DNA from: Chrysogorgia sp. JL179-B06
Taxonomy: Eukaryota > Cnidaria > Anthozoa > Scleralcyonacea > Chrysogorgiidae
DNA length: 64,000 nt
Assembly (NCBI GenBank): GCA_035772405.1
Contig: JAYKKM010000080.1
Span: forward strand, 5,077,501 to 5,141,500
Direction of reading: 5' to 3'
A program made the position numbers and the translations under genes. Under the pieces are notes generated by a model, which was not told where the DNA came from, searched no databases, and saw only the letters and a program-made list of their open reading frames with translations. This document shows positions 36,263 to 46,820 of the stretch, piece by piece (position 1 is the first letter of the stretch; each line of letters starts with the position of its first letter).

Positions 36263-36489
36263 TACGCCTATTAGCTCTGGGCAGTTTTTTGTTTACTGTA
36301 TATAGAGGACGGAAAAATAGCTGATATCATAAGTTCTTTTACAGTTTTCGATTTCTCTCTTAAAACATTGCTATTTGCAAGAAAAAAAGTGCAATTGGTA
36401 ATCCGAGAGTGAGCAAGAGAGTCAATATTTGAGTTATTAGTTCTAATTATGCTTAGGAGTTCCCGTATTTTCTGGTCGATCCTTTTTAA

Positions 36490-37600
36490 TTAGTATATAT
36501 TTTTTACTTTTTTACTTTTATTAGCTTCGCCATAATTACAATAATACTTAGCTAAAACTTGACTTAACACATTAATGGCAGAGTGATCGCAACAGCACGT
36601 GCCAGTTACTGCGGGCCCGAGGTCAAATAATGTATTATAGGTATATAATAAATAATGGCGAAAATAGATAGTAATAGCAGTTGATAGGCTGTGACAGAGT
36701 TCGGGTAGTATTACATTTTGGACAAATAGTTTTAAATGTTCTTGGGTTATCAGGATCATAGGAAGTTTCCAAAGCGCGAAAATAATAACGTAGGACTGTA
36801 AATTCAGGTTGACCATGTTAAGGTTCGGTTCATCAGCTAGGTTGTTCCACACCCTAGTCGTTCTAATTAAAAACGAGCGTTAGTACGTGGTGGTTTTGCA
36901 CCTAAATATGACAAACTTAACAATATCAGTATTCTTTGATGATCTATATTAGGTCTAGTGCCACGGACGTTAGGTACTACAGATGAATTTATTGTCACCA
37001 GTCTGTTAACTATTTTAAAGCGAGAAAAAAATCAAGTCTAGAAATTCATGCCAGTAACATAATGCATGGGAGTAGGGATAAAGACTGCAGTCTAGAGCCC
37101 GGTTTACAGGACAAGCGTTTTGGGTACGGCACGCCTGATTAAAGCACCCGTGCCAAGATTTTTGGCCCCATGAGCATCCGAAGCATACTCATCTCGTGCT
37201 TTCTTTCTTTCTTTCTTTCTTCTCGACGTCATTTTGTAAAACAAATTACTTGTGGAAAAGAGGCACGACACAGCTATCAGGCGGGCCGAGACTACCTATC
37301 CAGATGGTCTAGGCACCCCTAAAATTTTGGGCACGGGTACCAGTGTTGCGTTCGTTTACACGACATTAATCACGGTTGCTGTACCAAAATATTTGGTCCC
37401 AAGCCGAAATGTAGGGGCGCCGTTGCCCAAAAGGCTTGTCGTGTAAACCGGGCTTAGAAGTGCGGTATAGCTGTCTGGACAAGTGAAAGGTAAATTAAGG
37501 ATAAATTTAGTGGCACGCCTTTGAGTTCTTTCCAGCCTTAGTATTAGATCGATAGACTGCATGGGATACTCGACTGATCTTATACCTGGAATACTCAAGT
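36490..37600 (-). pseudogene. LINE C-terminal fragment, interrupted
   Basis: On the - strand from 37600: RLERTQRRATKFILNLPFTC, PDSYTALLS, then (after an insertion at 37096-37455) DCSLYPYSHALCYWHEFLDL, then GTRPNIDHQRI, and at the end RVWNNL... and the CPKC-like tail in shifted frames. This is the post-palm region of a CR1/L2-like element. Frameshifts mark it as old. It differs from the fragment at 33091. Confidence 0.7.
37096..37455. mobile_element. MITE nested in the LINE fragment
   Basis: Termini agcccggtttac and gtaaaccgggct are inverted. It splits the LINE reading between LLS and DCSLYPY. The flanking bases TAG are repeated, so the duplication may be TA. It contains (cttt)n at 37199-37222. 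Confidence 0.7.
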
Positions 37601-37854
37601 ACAGTAGAAATACGAATTCGCAATAATCCCCTCGCCATTATATAATTCATAATATCAGGCTGGGGAATTCAGTATAACGAATTTGCAAGTGTAAATAGAA
37701 ATGCAAATGTCCATTGTGGTTTTAGCCTGATGTTATGAATTAAAAAGTTTTATGCCGACGCAGAACACGTCATTCTGACGCGCACTGGACATTACGAACT
37801 GGCTTAATATTACATATTAAATTTACCCAAGAGTATTGCATAATATGTGGTGAT

Positions 37855-38080
37855 TTCAAGATTGACTGGCTATCAGATGAAGGTCAGAAACAGCAGATAG
37901 TTAAAATATTTGGTCCCTCATATCAGTAAAAGTTGCATCTACCTTCCTACAACCGACAATGGATCACTTCTGGATCATCTGTACAGCACACCAATATTGA
38001 CGACGAATACGTTACAAGTGGAATATATGAATCATATTTTTTCAGACCACAAACCGGTGTGGTGTGCCTTAAAATAGATG
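37855..38080 (+). pseudogene. LINE endonuclease fragment
   Basis: The + frames read CGDFKIDWLSDEGQKQQIVK and then, after a one-base slip, TTDNGSLLDHLYSTPILTTN and HIFSDHKPVWCALK. GDFxxDW, DHLYS and SDHKPV are conserved blocks of apurinic-type endonucleases of non-LTR elements. Frameshifted and incomplete at both ends. Confidence 0.65.
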
Positions 38081-38084
38081 GGAC

Positions 38085-38456
38085 ATGCATATACTAGTAC
38101 TACTAAGGCGGCCTCAGCCGAGCATGAGCATGGCGTCCCCACACTTTCCGATCCTTCACCAAGCTTCCGAGCTCACCGGTCGTCTCCACCCCGGCATCTT
38201 TCTTCAGGACATCCACATAGTTCAGCTTTGGTCGCCCTCTTCCTCTTCTCCCATGAGTCGGTTCCCATAACATTGTGTGATGGGAAGGCAGTTCCGGGTG
38301 TCTGTGGCAATGTCCGGCTAGCTGCATCCTACGTACTGCAATCTTGTCACCGACCTGTGGGTACTTACCATAAAGGACGACGTTAGTTACATGATCCCAC
38401 CAGGATACGTTGAGCACTACCCGCAACATGCGGGTATGGCACCATTAATTATTTAT
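38085..38456 (-). pseudogene. RTE/BovB-like LINE C-terminal fragment, part 1
   Basis: Open - strand frame: RMLRVVLNVSWWDHVTNVVL, YGKYPQVGDKIAVRRMQLAG, HCHRHPELP, RRGRGRPKLNYVDVLKKDAG. Typical C-terminus (ML...VSW.DH.TN..LY, R..LAGH..RHPE, GRGRP..TYVD.L.RD.G) of RTE-clade and related elements, widely copied in invertebrates. It continues upstream at 39701-39850 beyond a long insertion. Confidence 0.75.
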
Positions 38457-39700
38457 GGTTGGCCTTTTGTTGCAAAATTCAACAATGTGTATTTGCATTC
38501 AAGAATGCATATTTATTTAACTTCAACCTCGAACATTCACATTCAACACAAATATTTATTCAACTTCAACCTTGAACATTCACATTCAACACAAATATGT
38601 ATTCAACTTCAAGTTCTTCGATATCATTCAGAAAACTACGCTCAACAATACGCGAGTTCCCGGACATACGGTCGGTTTATTTATTCAACAAATCGTGTCA
38701 TGAATATTTATTCAACGATCCTCCCCAGTCTCCCTTGCTCAATTTTTCACGCCAAATTAATCCAAAATGGCGGAGCAGAGGTGTAGTACGTGTAGTACGT
38801 GCGGCTAAATCGAGAGTTGGCAACCCAGGCCGCCATTTTGAAATATTACCGTATATAAAGGTCGAAATGCGTACAGGGTTATCCCGCATGTTATGTTATG
38901 CACTATATACAATTATGCGCATCTTTACTCTCTGTTTCTGTGTTTTATTCATACTTTTAATGGCATGTCCAGCGCGTGTTGCAATATGATACGCATTATA
39001 GCCCGTCCCCACAGTTTTCTACATTTACATATCATCCTACTCCAAAATCAACAGATAATTAATATCAGAAATAACCGTGACAATTAAATATTTATTAACT
39101 TGTAAATAATAATATATTTAGTAAACTATTTTGTCAATATTCGCCTGAAAATGAGTTATTTAAGTTGCATTTGTCAAAGAACAAAATTCTTTCGAGTCTT
39201 TCCACCATTTTTAAGGTATAAATACAATAAAAATTATTAAAGACAGACAAAATTCGTATATTTCAAACAATCATTCTCGTCCCCAGACTCTCCAGCCATT
39301 AATAAGTCCATAAGTCACCATTAATTCAATATGGCGGCCAGGGTGCCAACTCTCGATTTAGCCGCACGTACTACACCTCTGCTCCGCCATTTTGTATTAA
39401 TTAGGCGTGAAAAATTGAGCAAGGGAGACTGGGGAGGATCGTTGAATAAATATTCATGACACGATTTGTTGAATAAATAAACCGACCGTATGTCCGGGAA
39501 CTCGCGTATTGTTGAGCGTAGTTTTCTGAATGATATCGAAGAACTTGAAGTTGAATACATATTTGTGTTGAATGTGAATGTTCAAGGTTGAAGTTGAATA
39601 AATATGTGTGTTGAATGTGAATGTTCGAGGTTGAAGTTAAATAAATATGCATTCTTGAATGCAAATACACATTGTTGAATTTTGCAACAAACGGCCAACC
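38457..39700. mobile_element. Long-TIR non-autonomous element nested in LINE
   Basis: Ends GGTTGGCC and GGCCAACC begin inverted repeats of about 400 bp (38457-38855 and 39305-39700), with shared words such as cattcaacacaaatat and ttcaacttcaagttcttcga. The centre is about 450 bp. The flanking sequence ATAAATA is duplicated (about 8 bp, one mismatch), like hAT-type targets. Removing it restores the LINE reading SIN-x-WCHTRMLR. The open frames in the arms mirror each other and are not genes. Confidence 0.75.
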
Positions 39701-39850
39701 ATATTTATTGACTTCTGTAACGTAGGTGTCAAAGTCCAGGATTCACAGCCATAGAGAAGTACGGACTCGACGGTGGCTATGATGAATGAAATCTTCACAT
39801 CGCGAGACATATCCGAACCCCAGATTGTCTGCATATACATATAATACATA
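39701..39850 (-). pseudogene. RTE/BovB-like LINE C-terminal fragment, part 2
   Basis: - strand: MQTIWGSDMSRDVKISFIIA, TVESVLLYGCESWTLTPTLQ, KSIN. It is the piece just before the block at 38085-38456 (AxVESVLLYGCExWTLT) and is separated from it by the nested TIR element. Confidence 0.7.
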
Positions 39851-40415
39851 CATCATAATGTTCGCTTCATAATATGTCTTACACACATGTTAAAAGTTAA
39901 AAAGTTTAAAAACTACATCAAACTAAACCTTAATTGCTTAAACAACCTATTAACAAACATCTTTTGTATATACTACAATAAAATTGTCGTATATTATGTA
40001 ATAAAAGATTGCTGGTAGCATATAGGAATAACGAGACCATCATGGTTCCGTTATAAAACAACCCATGGTCATAAGCAAGCTTTATAAGCAAGCTTATAGA
40101 AGCGACGTACTTTAGGGCTTTGTCACCTATCGCTCGTTTTGAACGTTATCTCGATCAATATTTAACCGTTTTCAATTGTGAAAACAGATTTGGAATTAGC
40201 AAGTCTAAATACATAACACACGCAAACGGAAAATATACCCTTCGTAAAAACCTCTTTATGTAGTTCTTCTGATCACAAATCGATAATGGCCGCTATAGCA
40301 TTTCTCTGCTCAAATATGGTCCGACTCAAACGGATCACCCAAAAAAAATATATATATATATATATACGAACTATTCGTGAGAAATGGAACGCTGCCACGG
40401 CGAGATGATACCCTC
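39851..40415. other. No gene seen
   Basis: AT-rich intergenic sequence with a short (ta)n at about 40350-40366. Nothing else recognised. Confidence 0.4.
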
Positions 40416-40419
40416 GCTT

Positions 40420-40580
40420 GCGAGGGGATTAGAACAATCTTCCCGTGCTAACAAATTATTAGGATATATCAGACGGAATTCGCAATTTGTTCGTAGTACC
40501 ATAGTAAAGAGCTAGAGCAATCTATTTAGCATTAATTCGCCCTCACTTAGGGTATGCCTGCACTCAGATCTGGTCCGTCG
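40420..40580 (+). pseudogene. Short LINE fragment
   Basis: + strand RANKLLGYIRRNSQFVRSTI followed by decayed frames matching LVRPHLGYA-type words (ttcgccctcacttagggtat). It resembles the thumb region of a CR1-like element; badly decayed. Confidence 0.45.
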
Positions 40581-41379
40581 CCCGCGAGAGGTATAGGTTT
40601 CAAGACGCATGGTCGCAATATTAAGATTAATGTTATAGCGTACGTGTTACGTTAGTAATATGTTTTTTTCTTAGCATTCCCATAGTTATAGCTAACACTA
40701 ACAGGCGCAACACTAACCGTAATACTGACCATACCTGTATCATAATATTGACCCTAATACTAATCTTAAACTAACCCTAGTACTATCTTGAAACCAATGA
40801 TCTGTATAAGAGACTGGATCGAGCAACCCATTGTTCCGATGCAGCGAAAAATTCAGCCCAAAACATTTCGCGGCGGCCATCTTGGAGAATTCCGACTGCG
40901 CTATGTGCGCTGCTATGGGGGCTGGGGGCCAAATTCGCTGCATGACATCACGGATGTTGGCCCCGCCCCCTTTTAGTCCCTTTTAGTCACAAGTATAGTA
41001 TAAATAAGCTCCGAATTCTCTGGAAAAAACACGAAAATCAAAATAGAAGGCCTAGTGTCTAGGCTGGTGGGTTCTGTAACGGAGCTGTAGAGTAGTTTGA
41101 GTAGCTGTCACGGATACTAAAAAGGATCATACAAAAGACGATTGCTTGCTAGTGGTGATAAAGAACGCCCGGGAGCAGAAATTGTTTTAGGGATCCCTTT
41201 TTTTTCGGAACTAACAAACATTTCTCTCACGGTTGTCTATAAATCTAGAGACCTTTTAGGGGAGTGGATGGGTACGATTAGGCCACGTACTCATTTCTGG
41301 TTACGGTTAGGATAAAAGGGATTTCGGGTTAGCCAATCAGTTTAAACTCAAGATGGCGTCGGAATTGGGCTGGTACAAA

Positions 41380-41712
41380 ACGCAGGTTGCAGGTTGGAAA
41401 TTTGCAGGTTGGGAATTTGCAGGTTGGGAATATAATTTTCCAGACGATCTTTTTTAGTTCAACACAGTCTCGTCCTTAAATTAACCATTATCCTTAAGTT
41501 ACAAATCGCTCTGAATTAAGGATAATGGTTAATCTAATGGTAATTGTAGGGTTAGGGTTAGGATTGGGGTTAGGATTATGGTTATTTAACCATAATACTA
41601 ATCCTAACCTCAATCCTAATCCTAACCCTAACTAAAAAGATCGTCCAGTAAACGACTATATATTCCCAACCTGCAAATTCCCAACCTGCAACCTGCAAAT
41701 TTCCAACCTGCG
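41380..41712. mobile_element. MITE with caggttgg arms and telomere-like centre
   Basis: Left arm cgcaggttgcaggttggaaa, ... gacgatcttttttagtt and right arm aactaaaaagatcgtc ... ccaacctgcg are inverted. The centre is itself palindromic, made of ggttagggttaggattgggg and its complement. About 330 bp, non-coding. Confidence 0.65.
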
Positions 41713-42902
41713 GTCGGAATTCTAAGATGGCGTCGAAAATCCATCATTTGTTTCACTAATAACGTTTTAAATAGTTGTCCTACTATGATGTACGATATAT
41801 CAAAAGAAAGCTATTGCCACTAGATTTAATTCAATACATAACAGAATTATCGTACAGCAAGTTAAAGCTTTTTAATGTATATGAATTTCATAAATCCAAG
41901 ATGGTGTCTGTTTGTTTTGATCAGTGTTTCAGCGTGTAAGATATGTAAAAAAGCACTTGGTATGAGCTTTAATCTAATGTATACAAGTGTACATAAAGGA
42001 AAATGTTTTTAATTGATGAATTTGTGATGATAATAGCATATATTCATCAGAAATCCTTGGCAATATATTTGAAATACTGCAGCTGGAACATTGGACAATC
42101 AGTTCCACAAATTTACTTGAAAATGTGCGTATAATAACTCCTCATGATAATGAACGTTTTAAACTTAGTAATCACTGAGATATAAGACTTTTTTAAATGA
42201 GTAAGCACCTGACGTCAGAGACCATCTCATTTACATATCAAACAAACTGAAATATTTCAAAAAAGAAGTAAAATATCGAAAAGTTGTAAAAGGTGTTACT
42301 CTATAATTTTACGAGTTCTTGCATATTAGATAAACTTAATTTTCGTTGCAATGTCGTTTGCAATGTGCACCTCTACTGATCTTGTCTGAACATATAATAA
42401 TAATATGCAGGAGAATTCTAGACAGAATTTCACAAAAAATTAAAACGTCAGTCTGCATAAATTGCCATAAAATTCAGTAAAAAATCGTAGAAAAATAGGA
42501 GATATATAATGTCAATGGTCGTATGTTGACGCACTCGTTTAGATCATCAGTTCCTTGATAAACTATTATCATTTTACATTTTGTGCTATGATGTGTATAT
42601 CTTTAGCTGTACTAGATAACTTATATCTGTTCAAAAATATAATTATTAATATCGTTCATTACTGAAAATAAATTTCCAGGAAATGAACAGATCAACAGAA
42701 GACCCATATGTTGAAAATGATCGGAAATTTAATGCACCGCTGACACGTGGATGACTGATAGATGGCGCACCTGGTTTAGGTAGATGACATCTAATCTAGT
42801 ACTTTACCTTAAAGTGCCTATGAAATTAATTTTTTATTGCTTCATTTGAAAGAGCATCAAAAGGTTTCCTTGATATCTTTTCTAGTTCCAGAGTTATAAA
42901 GA
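41713..42902. other. No gene seen
   Basis: AT-rich sequence. It contains the inverted partner (about 42205-42345) of the dispersed repeat at 34125 and a partial end (aaagtgcctatgaaatt at 42811) of the following element. Confidence 0.45.
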
Positions 42903-43647
42903 TTTAAAGTGCCTATGCAACGAAATTTCCAAGTTGGAAATAATAACATTGAAGTAATAGTTGGTATCGCTTCTTTCGACTGTGAAAGTTTTAGTACGAA
43001 CAATTAAATGGAAGTATGTTTATTTAGCGTTTGAAGACTGTGCTTTCCCCCTAAAAATTGAGACATCATTAAAATAGTTGGCATACTTGCACAACTAATG
43101 ACATCACTCGACCCAGACCCCAAATTTTGATTGCTTTCTAAACTCTTACCGCAATGGCGTGTATATAAAGAGAAAATAAAGGGATTTTGTCGTTCATTTT
43201 GTGGTTAGAAACTTCGAAGTTCATAAATGAATTGTTGACAAATATGTTTTACTTGTCGAAAATCGACGGTACATTCTTAATTACTCATAAGACGACTAAG
43301 TTGGATACGACTTCGACCATGTATATTTTAAAACAAATAACTCGTTATGAATAAATTTTACACACCCTTGTGCACACTTTCCCACGAGAGTTTAGTTTTC
43401 TAAAGGGTGTTTTGAACAGTCTGTTCGATAACAATAATAATTCTTGTAGATCCTAGTGATGTCATAAGTTGTGGAATAAAATATGTCTCAACTTTTTAGG
43501 CCAAAAGCCTGTATTTCAAACGCTAAACAAACATACTTGGCCTTAATTATTCGCCCTAAAACTTTCACAATCGAAAGCAGTAATCTCAAACTTTACTTTA
43601 ACGCCATTTTCTCCAACTTGAAAATTTCGTTGCATAGGCACTTTAAA
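42903..43647. mobile_element. TIR element with 160-bp inverted ends
   Basis: TTTAAAGTGCCTATGCAACG at the left and its complement ending at 43647 start inverted repeats of about 160 bp (gaaatttccaagttgga / ccaacttgaaaatttc, gtatgtttatttagcgtttg / caaacgctaaacaaacatac). Interior about 430 bp, no convincing coding region. Confidence 0.7.
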
Positions 43648-43735
43648 GATGTCAAAAGCAAGGGAATATTTTTGCTGATTCAGCACAAATTATGACGCCA
43701 TATATGGTTGGCATGTTAGTTTGGTCTTTGCACAC

Positions 43736-44035
43736 AGATAGTGCAAGATGAAACACAGTTGATAATGTCACTAATTTTGTTGTCAAGGTAACACTGTTGT
43801 ACTCAGGCCCCTTGTGCGGATTTTATAAAACACACTATATTTATCACTGCATGGGGGTATAATTTTCAAATTATTATAGTATAAATGTATTTTAGGCATG
43901 CATAGGTATGACAAGCATACGTCTGATATTATTTTATCCGTATGAAGGTGTGTTATGAAATCCGTTCAAGGGGCCTGGGTACAACAGTGTTACCTTGACA
44001 ACAAAATTAGCGACATTATCTTGTACTATCTGTGA
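43736..44035. mobile_element. MITE with 110-bp inverted ends
   Basis: The arm holding tttgttgtcaaggtaacact is matched inversely by agtgttaccttgacaacaaa, and ends cacagatagt / actatctgtg close the element. Short AT-rich centre. Confidence 0.7.
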
Positions 44036-44299
44036 CCATACAGACAAATACATAACACTAGTGAATTAAACTTCCGGCTGACGTTTCATAACTCACAAGT
44101 ACCCGAATTGAAAACATAGTCCTAACCCCAAACCTTATAACCTTAATGGCTTAATCCTAACCCCAAACCTAATGCTAACCCCAACTCTTATGATAATGCT
44201 TTACTTTAGAAATAACAGCTGATTTTAATTTTGAATTTCACGTAATACCGATAGCCTATGTGACCTCATTTCGGGATTTATATGAAACTTCAAACTTCC

Positions 44300-45861
44300 G
44301 GCGTTTAGTAAAACACGGAACACAGCAAATAATAAACATAAAAACAAAAATTATTATTATTATTATTATTAATAATAATTAATATTCATTAAAATTCAAT
44401 ATTAATATTAACAATACATAATAATGCTAATTTATTAATATTTTTATTATTAATATTAAAATTAAATTCATGAAAAATACGCCGTCTGAATCAGTTAAAT
44501 ACGGCAATTCGGTATAATAAGTGCGGGCATACGGCCGTCGCGGTTGTCTTATTCGACTACGGTACGACTTTTCAATAAGTACGGAATCTAAATCAAACGC
44601 CGTTCTTTGCAGTGGTCTTTTGTCGAGCTATGATCGAATCACTTTGCATATAGATACGGGCCAAATTTAGACCGACAATTTTGTGCCGATAAGCATTATC
44701 GGTGCCGGTCATAAGTGCCGCTGTACGCCATCTAATCGTCTGCTGTACGCCATCTAATAGCCTTCCGATGTGTTTTTATGCGTAACTATATGTCAGAAAA
44801 TATATTTCCGCACTACTCAGAAGTTAATCAGATTAACTTATTTGTTCGCGGAAGTAGTAGACAAATTTTTACACGATGTATACTTTTTGTTTTATACTAT
44901 CCGTAGAAATATTTGTCCACCGACGCTAAGTGCTGCACCATGTGAACGGCAAATAGCTCTTTTATTGGTAAGGATACACAACTGCGGAAGCTCTAAAATA
45001 GGAAAATCAATTTTAGAATTTAGTATCGAAACGATATATAAACATTAATGAGAGGAAAAAGGAATATAGCGGGCGCTATCAACTGCTATAGGAATTTGTA
45101 CAGTTCTGCCTTATTAGCCATTTATACTACTGCATGTTCAATTAATAAAAGTGGTAATAAATAAATTGCGCACGCTGGGGACGGTTGCACTGGCAGTTGC
45201 CTTACACTGTGTGCCATTCAAATTTCTAATACAAAGTACAATCCTCATTTTCTGACAATGAATGTCAAATATTGCTAATTCCGCCATCTCAGTCTGTTCA
45301 TACGACACTCCAGTCACCTTTCGGATATATGATTATCTGTCTCGAAATCAAAGTGATTCGACCATAGCTCGACAAAAGACTTCACTGCAAAGAACGGATT
45401 TAGACTCCGTACTTATTGAGTCAAATATAATTAAATGCATCTTCATATTCATATTATCGGTAACTATCATACATTAAACATTACTATATAATGTACGCAT
45501 TAGATGTTATAAACGGCACATGAAAAATACGTTGTTTGAATCGAAGTCGTACCATAGTCGACTAAGTCGAATAACAACCGCGACGGCCGTATGGCCGCAC
45601 TTATTATACCGAATTGCCGTATTTAAATGATTCAGACGGCGTATTTTTCATGAATTTAATTTCAATATTATTAATAAAAATATTATTAAATTAGCATTAT
45701 TATGTATTGTTAATATTAATATTAAATTTTAATGAATATTATTATTATTATTATTATTGTTATTATTATTATTATTATTTGTTTTTATGTTTATTATTTG
45801 CTGTTCCGGTGTTCCGTGTTCCGGTGTTCCGTGTTCCGCTGTTCCGAGTTTTACTAAACGC
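44300..45861. mobile_element. Long-TIR element, about 1.56 kb
   Basis: Left arm 44300-44665 and right arm 45340-45861 are inverted: gcgtttagtaaaac / gttttactaaacgc at the tips, then (att)n tracts, cgccgtctgaatca / tgattcagacggcg, and atacggccgtcgcggttg / caaccgcgacggccgtat. The centre (44666-45339) has an open frame at 44770-45048 of 92 codons that I do not recognise. The right arm carries an extra direct repeat of gttccgtgttccggt near 45813-45838. No transposase seen. Confidence 0.75.
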
Positions 45862-45960
45862 CTCAAACTTCCCTGTATAGACACAAAAAACCCTGCGTGA
45901 TAAACCACATTATTATGACGTGTTAAACACTAGGAGCAGGGGCGAAACTAGCTCTTTTTC

Positions 45961-45962
45961 GT

Positions 45963-46012
<50 letters not shown>

Positions 46013-46031
46013 GGGGGGGGGGGGGGGGGGG
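45961..46031. repeat. Poly-G tract of about 70 bases
   Basis: An almost pure run of G with a single A near 46012. It could form G-quadruplexes. Such a run in AT-rich DNA is rare and may be of uncertain length in the assembly. Confidence 0.9.
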
Positions 46032-46458
46032 ATGAACGGTAAAAATGCCCTGCTAAAATCTTTGGTGCCCTGCAGCTCCGTAGGTAAAATTTACCGAAAC
46101 GTATAAACGGAGGCCTGTCTCAATCTACATGCATTTGAACTAAATTCCTATTGTCAGTCTGGTATGTGATGGCAAACTGGCAATTGGCAATACATAGAGT
46201 TAAAAATAGACATTAATTTATAGCAAGACCACGAAAATAGGCATTCAGCCGTGTCCAACGAGAATGACGCAACTACACCTATGAACAGCTGCACACAATC
46301 AGGTAATCAGTCCCCCGGGAAAATTTTGAAATCTAGAAGCTCGGAAAGACAATTTGCAGCAATTTGAGCAAACTTTTTCCACCAAGCTTACCAAGTGCCG
46401 CCATTTTTTGCGCCTAGTACTGACAGAAGGGTCTGGGAACCAATCTAACAGCCATCTC

Positions 46459-46488
46459 GTTCCCAGAGCCTGCGCAGGCTCTGGGAAC
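46459..46488. repeat. Perfect 30-nt palindrome
   Basis: gttcccagagcctgc and its exact complement meet at tgcgca with no spacer. It could be a MITE core or a cruciform site. Confidence 0.8.
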
Positions 46489-46645
46489 AATATTGTCGCG
46501 TGACAAGCACTGACCTATATATAACCAGGGCGCTATAAAACACGGGCGGGGAAACGCGCTGATATCACGCTGATCCATGTGTGATGCATAAGGGGACTGG
46601 CACGAGCGCGCTTAATGCTCCAAAAAAAGAAAAAACAGCTGAAAA

Positions 46646-46697
46646 ATGGCGAAGAAAAGTGACGAAATTCTGAGAAGAAAGCATCATAATATAAGAG
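46646..46697 (+). CDS. Possible first coding exon of a transposase-type gene
   Basis: ATGG starts a short basic frame MAKKSDEILRRKHHNIR, closed by a donor AGAG|GTAACA in phase 1. TATA-like sequence (ctatatataacc, about 46514) lies upstream. It is on the same strand as the P-element-like pieces from 50277 on and could be their first exon, but no matching exon was found between. Confidence 0.22.
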
Positions 46698-46820
46698 GTA
46701 ACAATTGTGTTATTTAACTTGATTTAATAGTTTAATACTCTAAAATTATCTAACTATTGATGTTGCATATTAATTCTTAAGAACAATTAATACACTTAAA
46801 AAATTCTCAAAAATATAGTT

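Noticed and set aside
38597..38989. 130-codon frame with MYSTSSSSISFRKLRS
   Set aside because: The same words appear inverted in the other arm of the TIR element; non-coding arm sequence.
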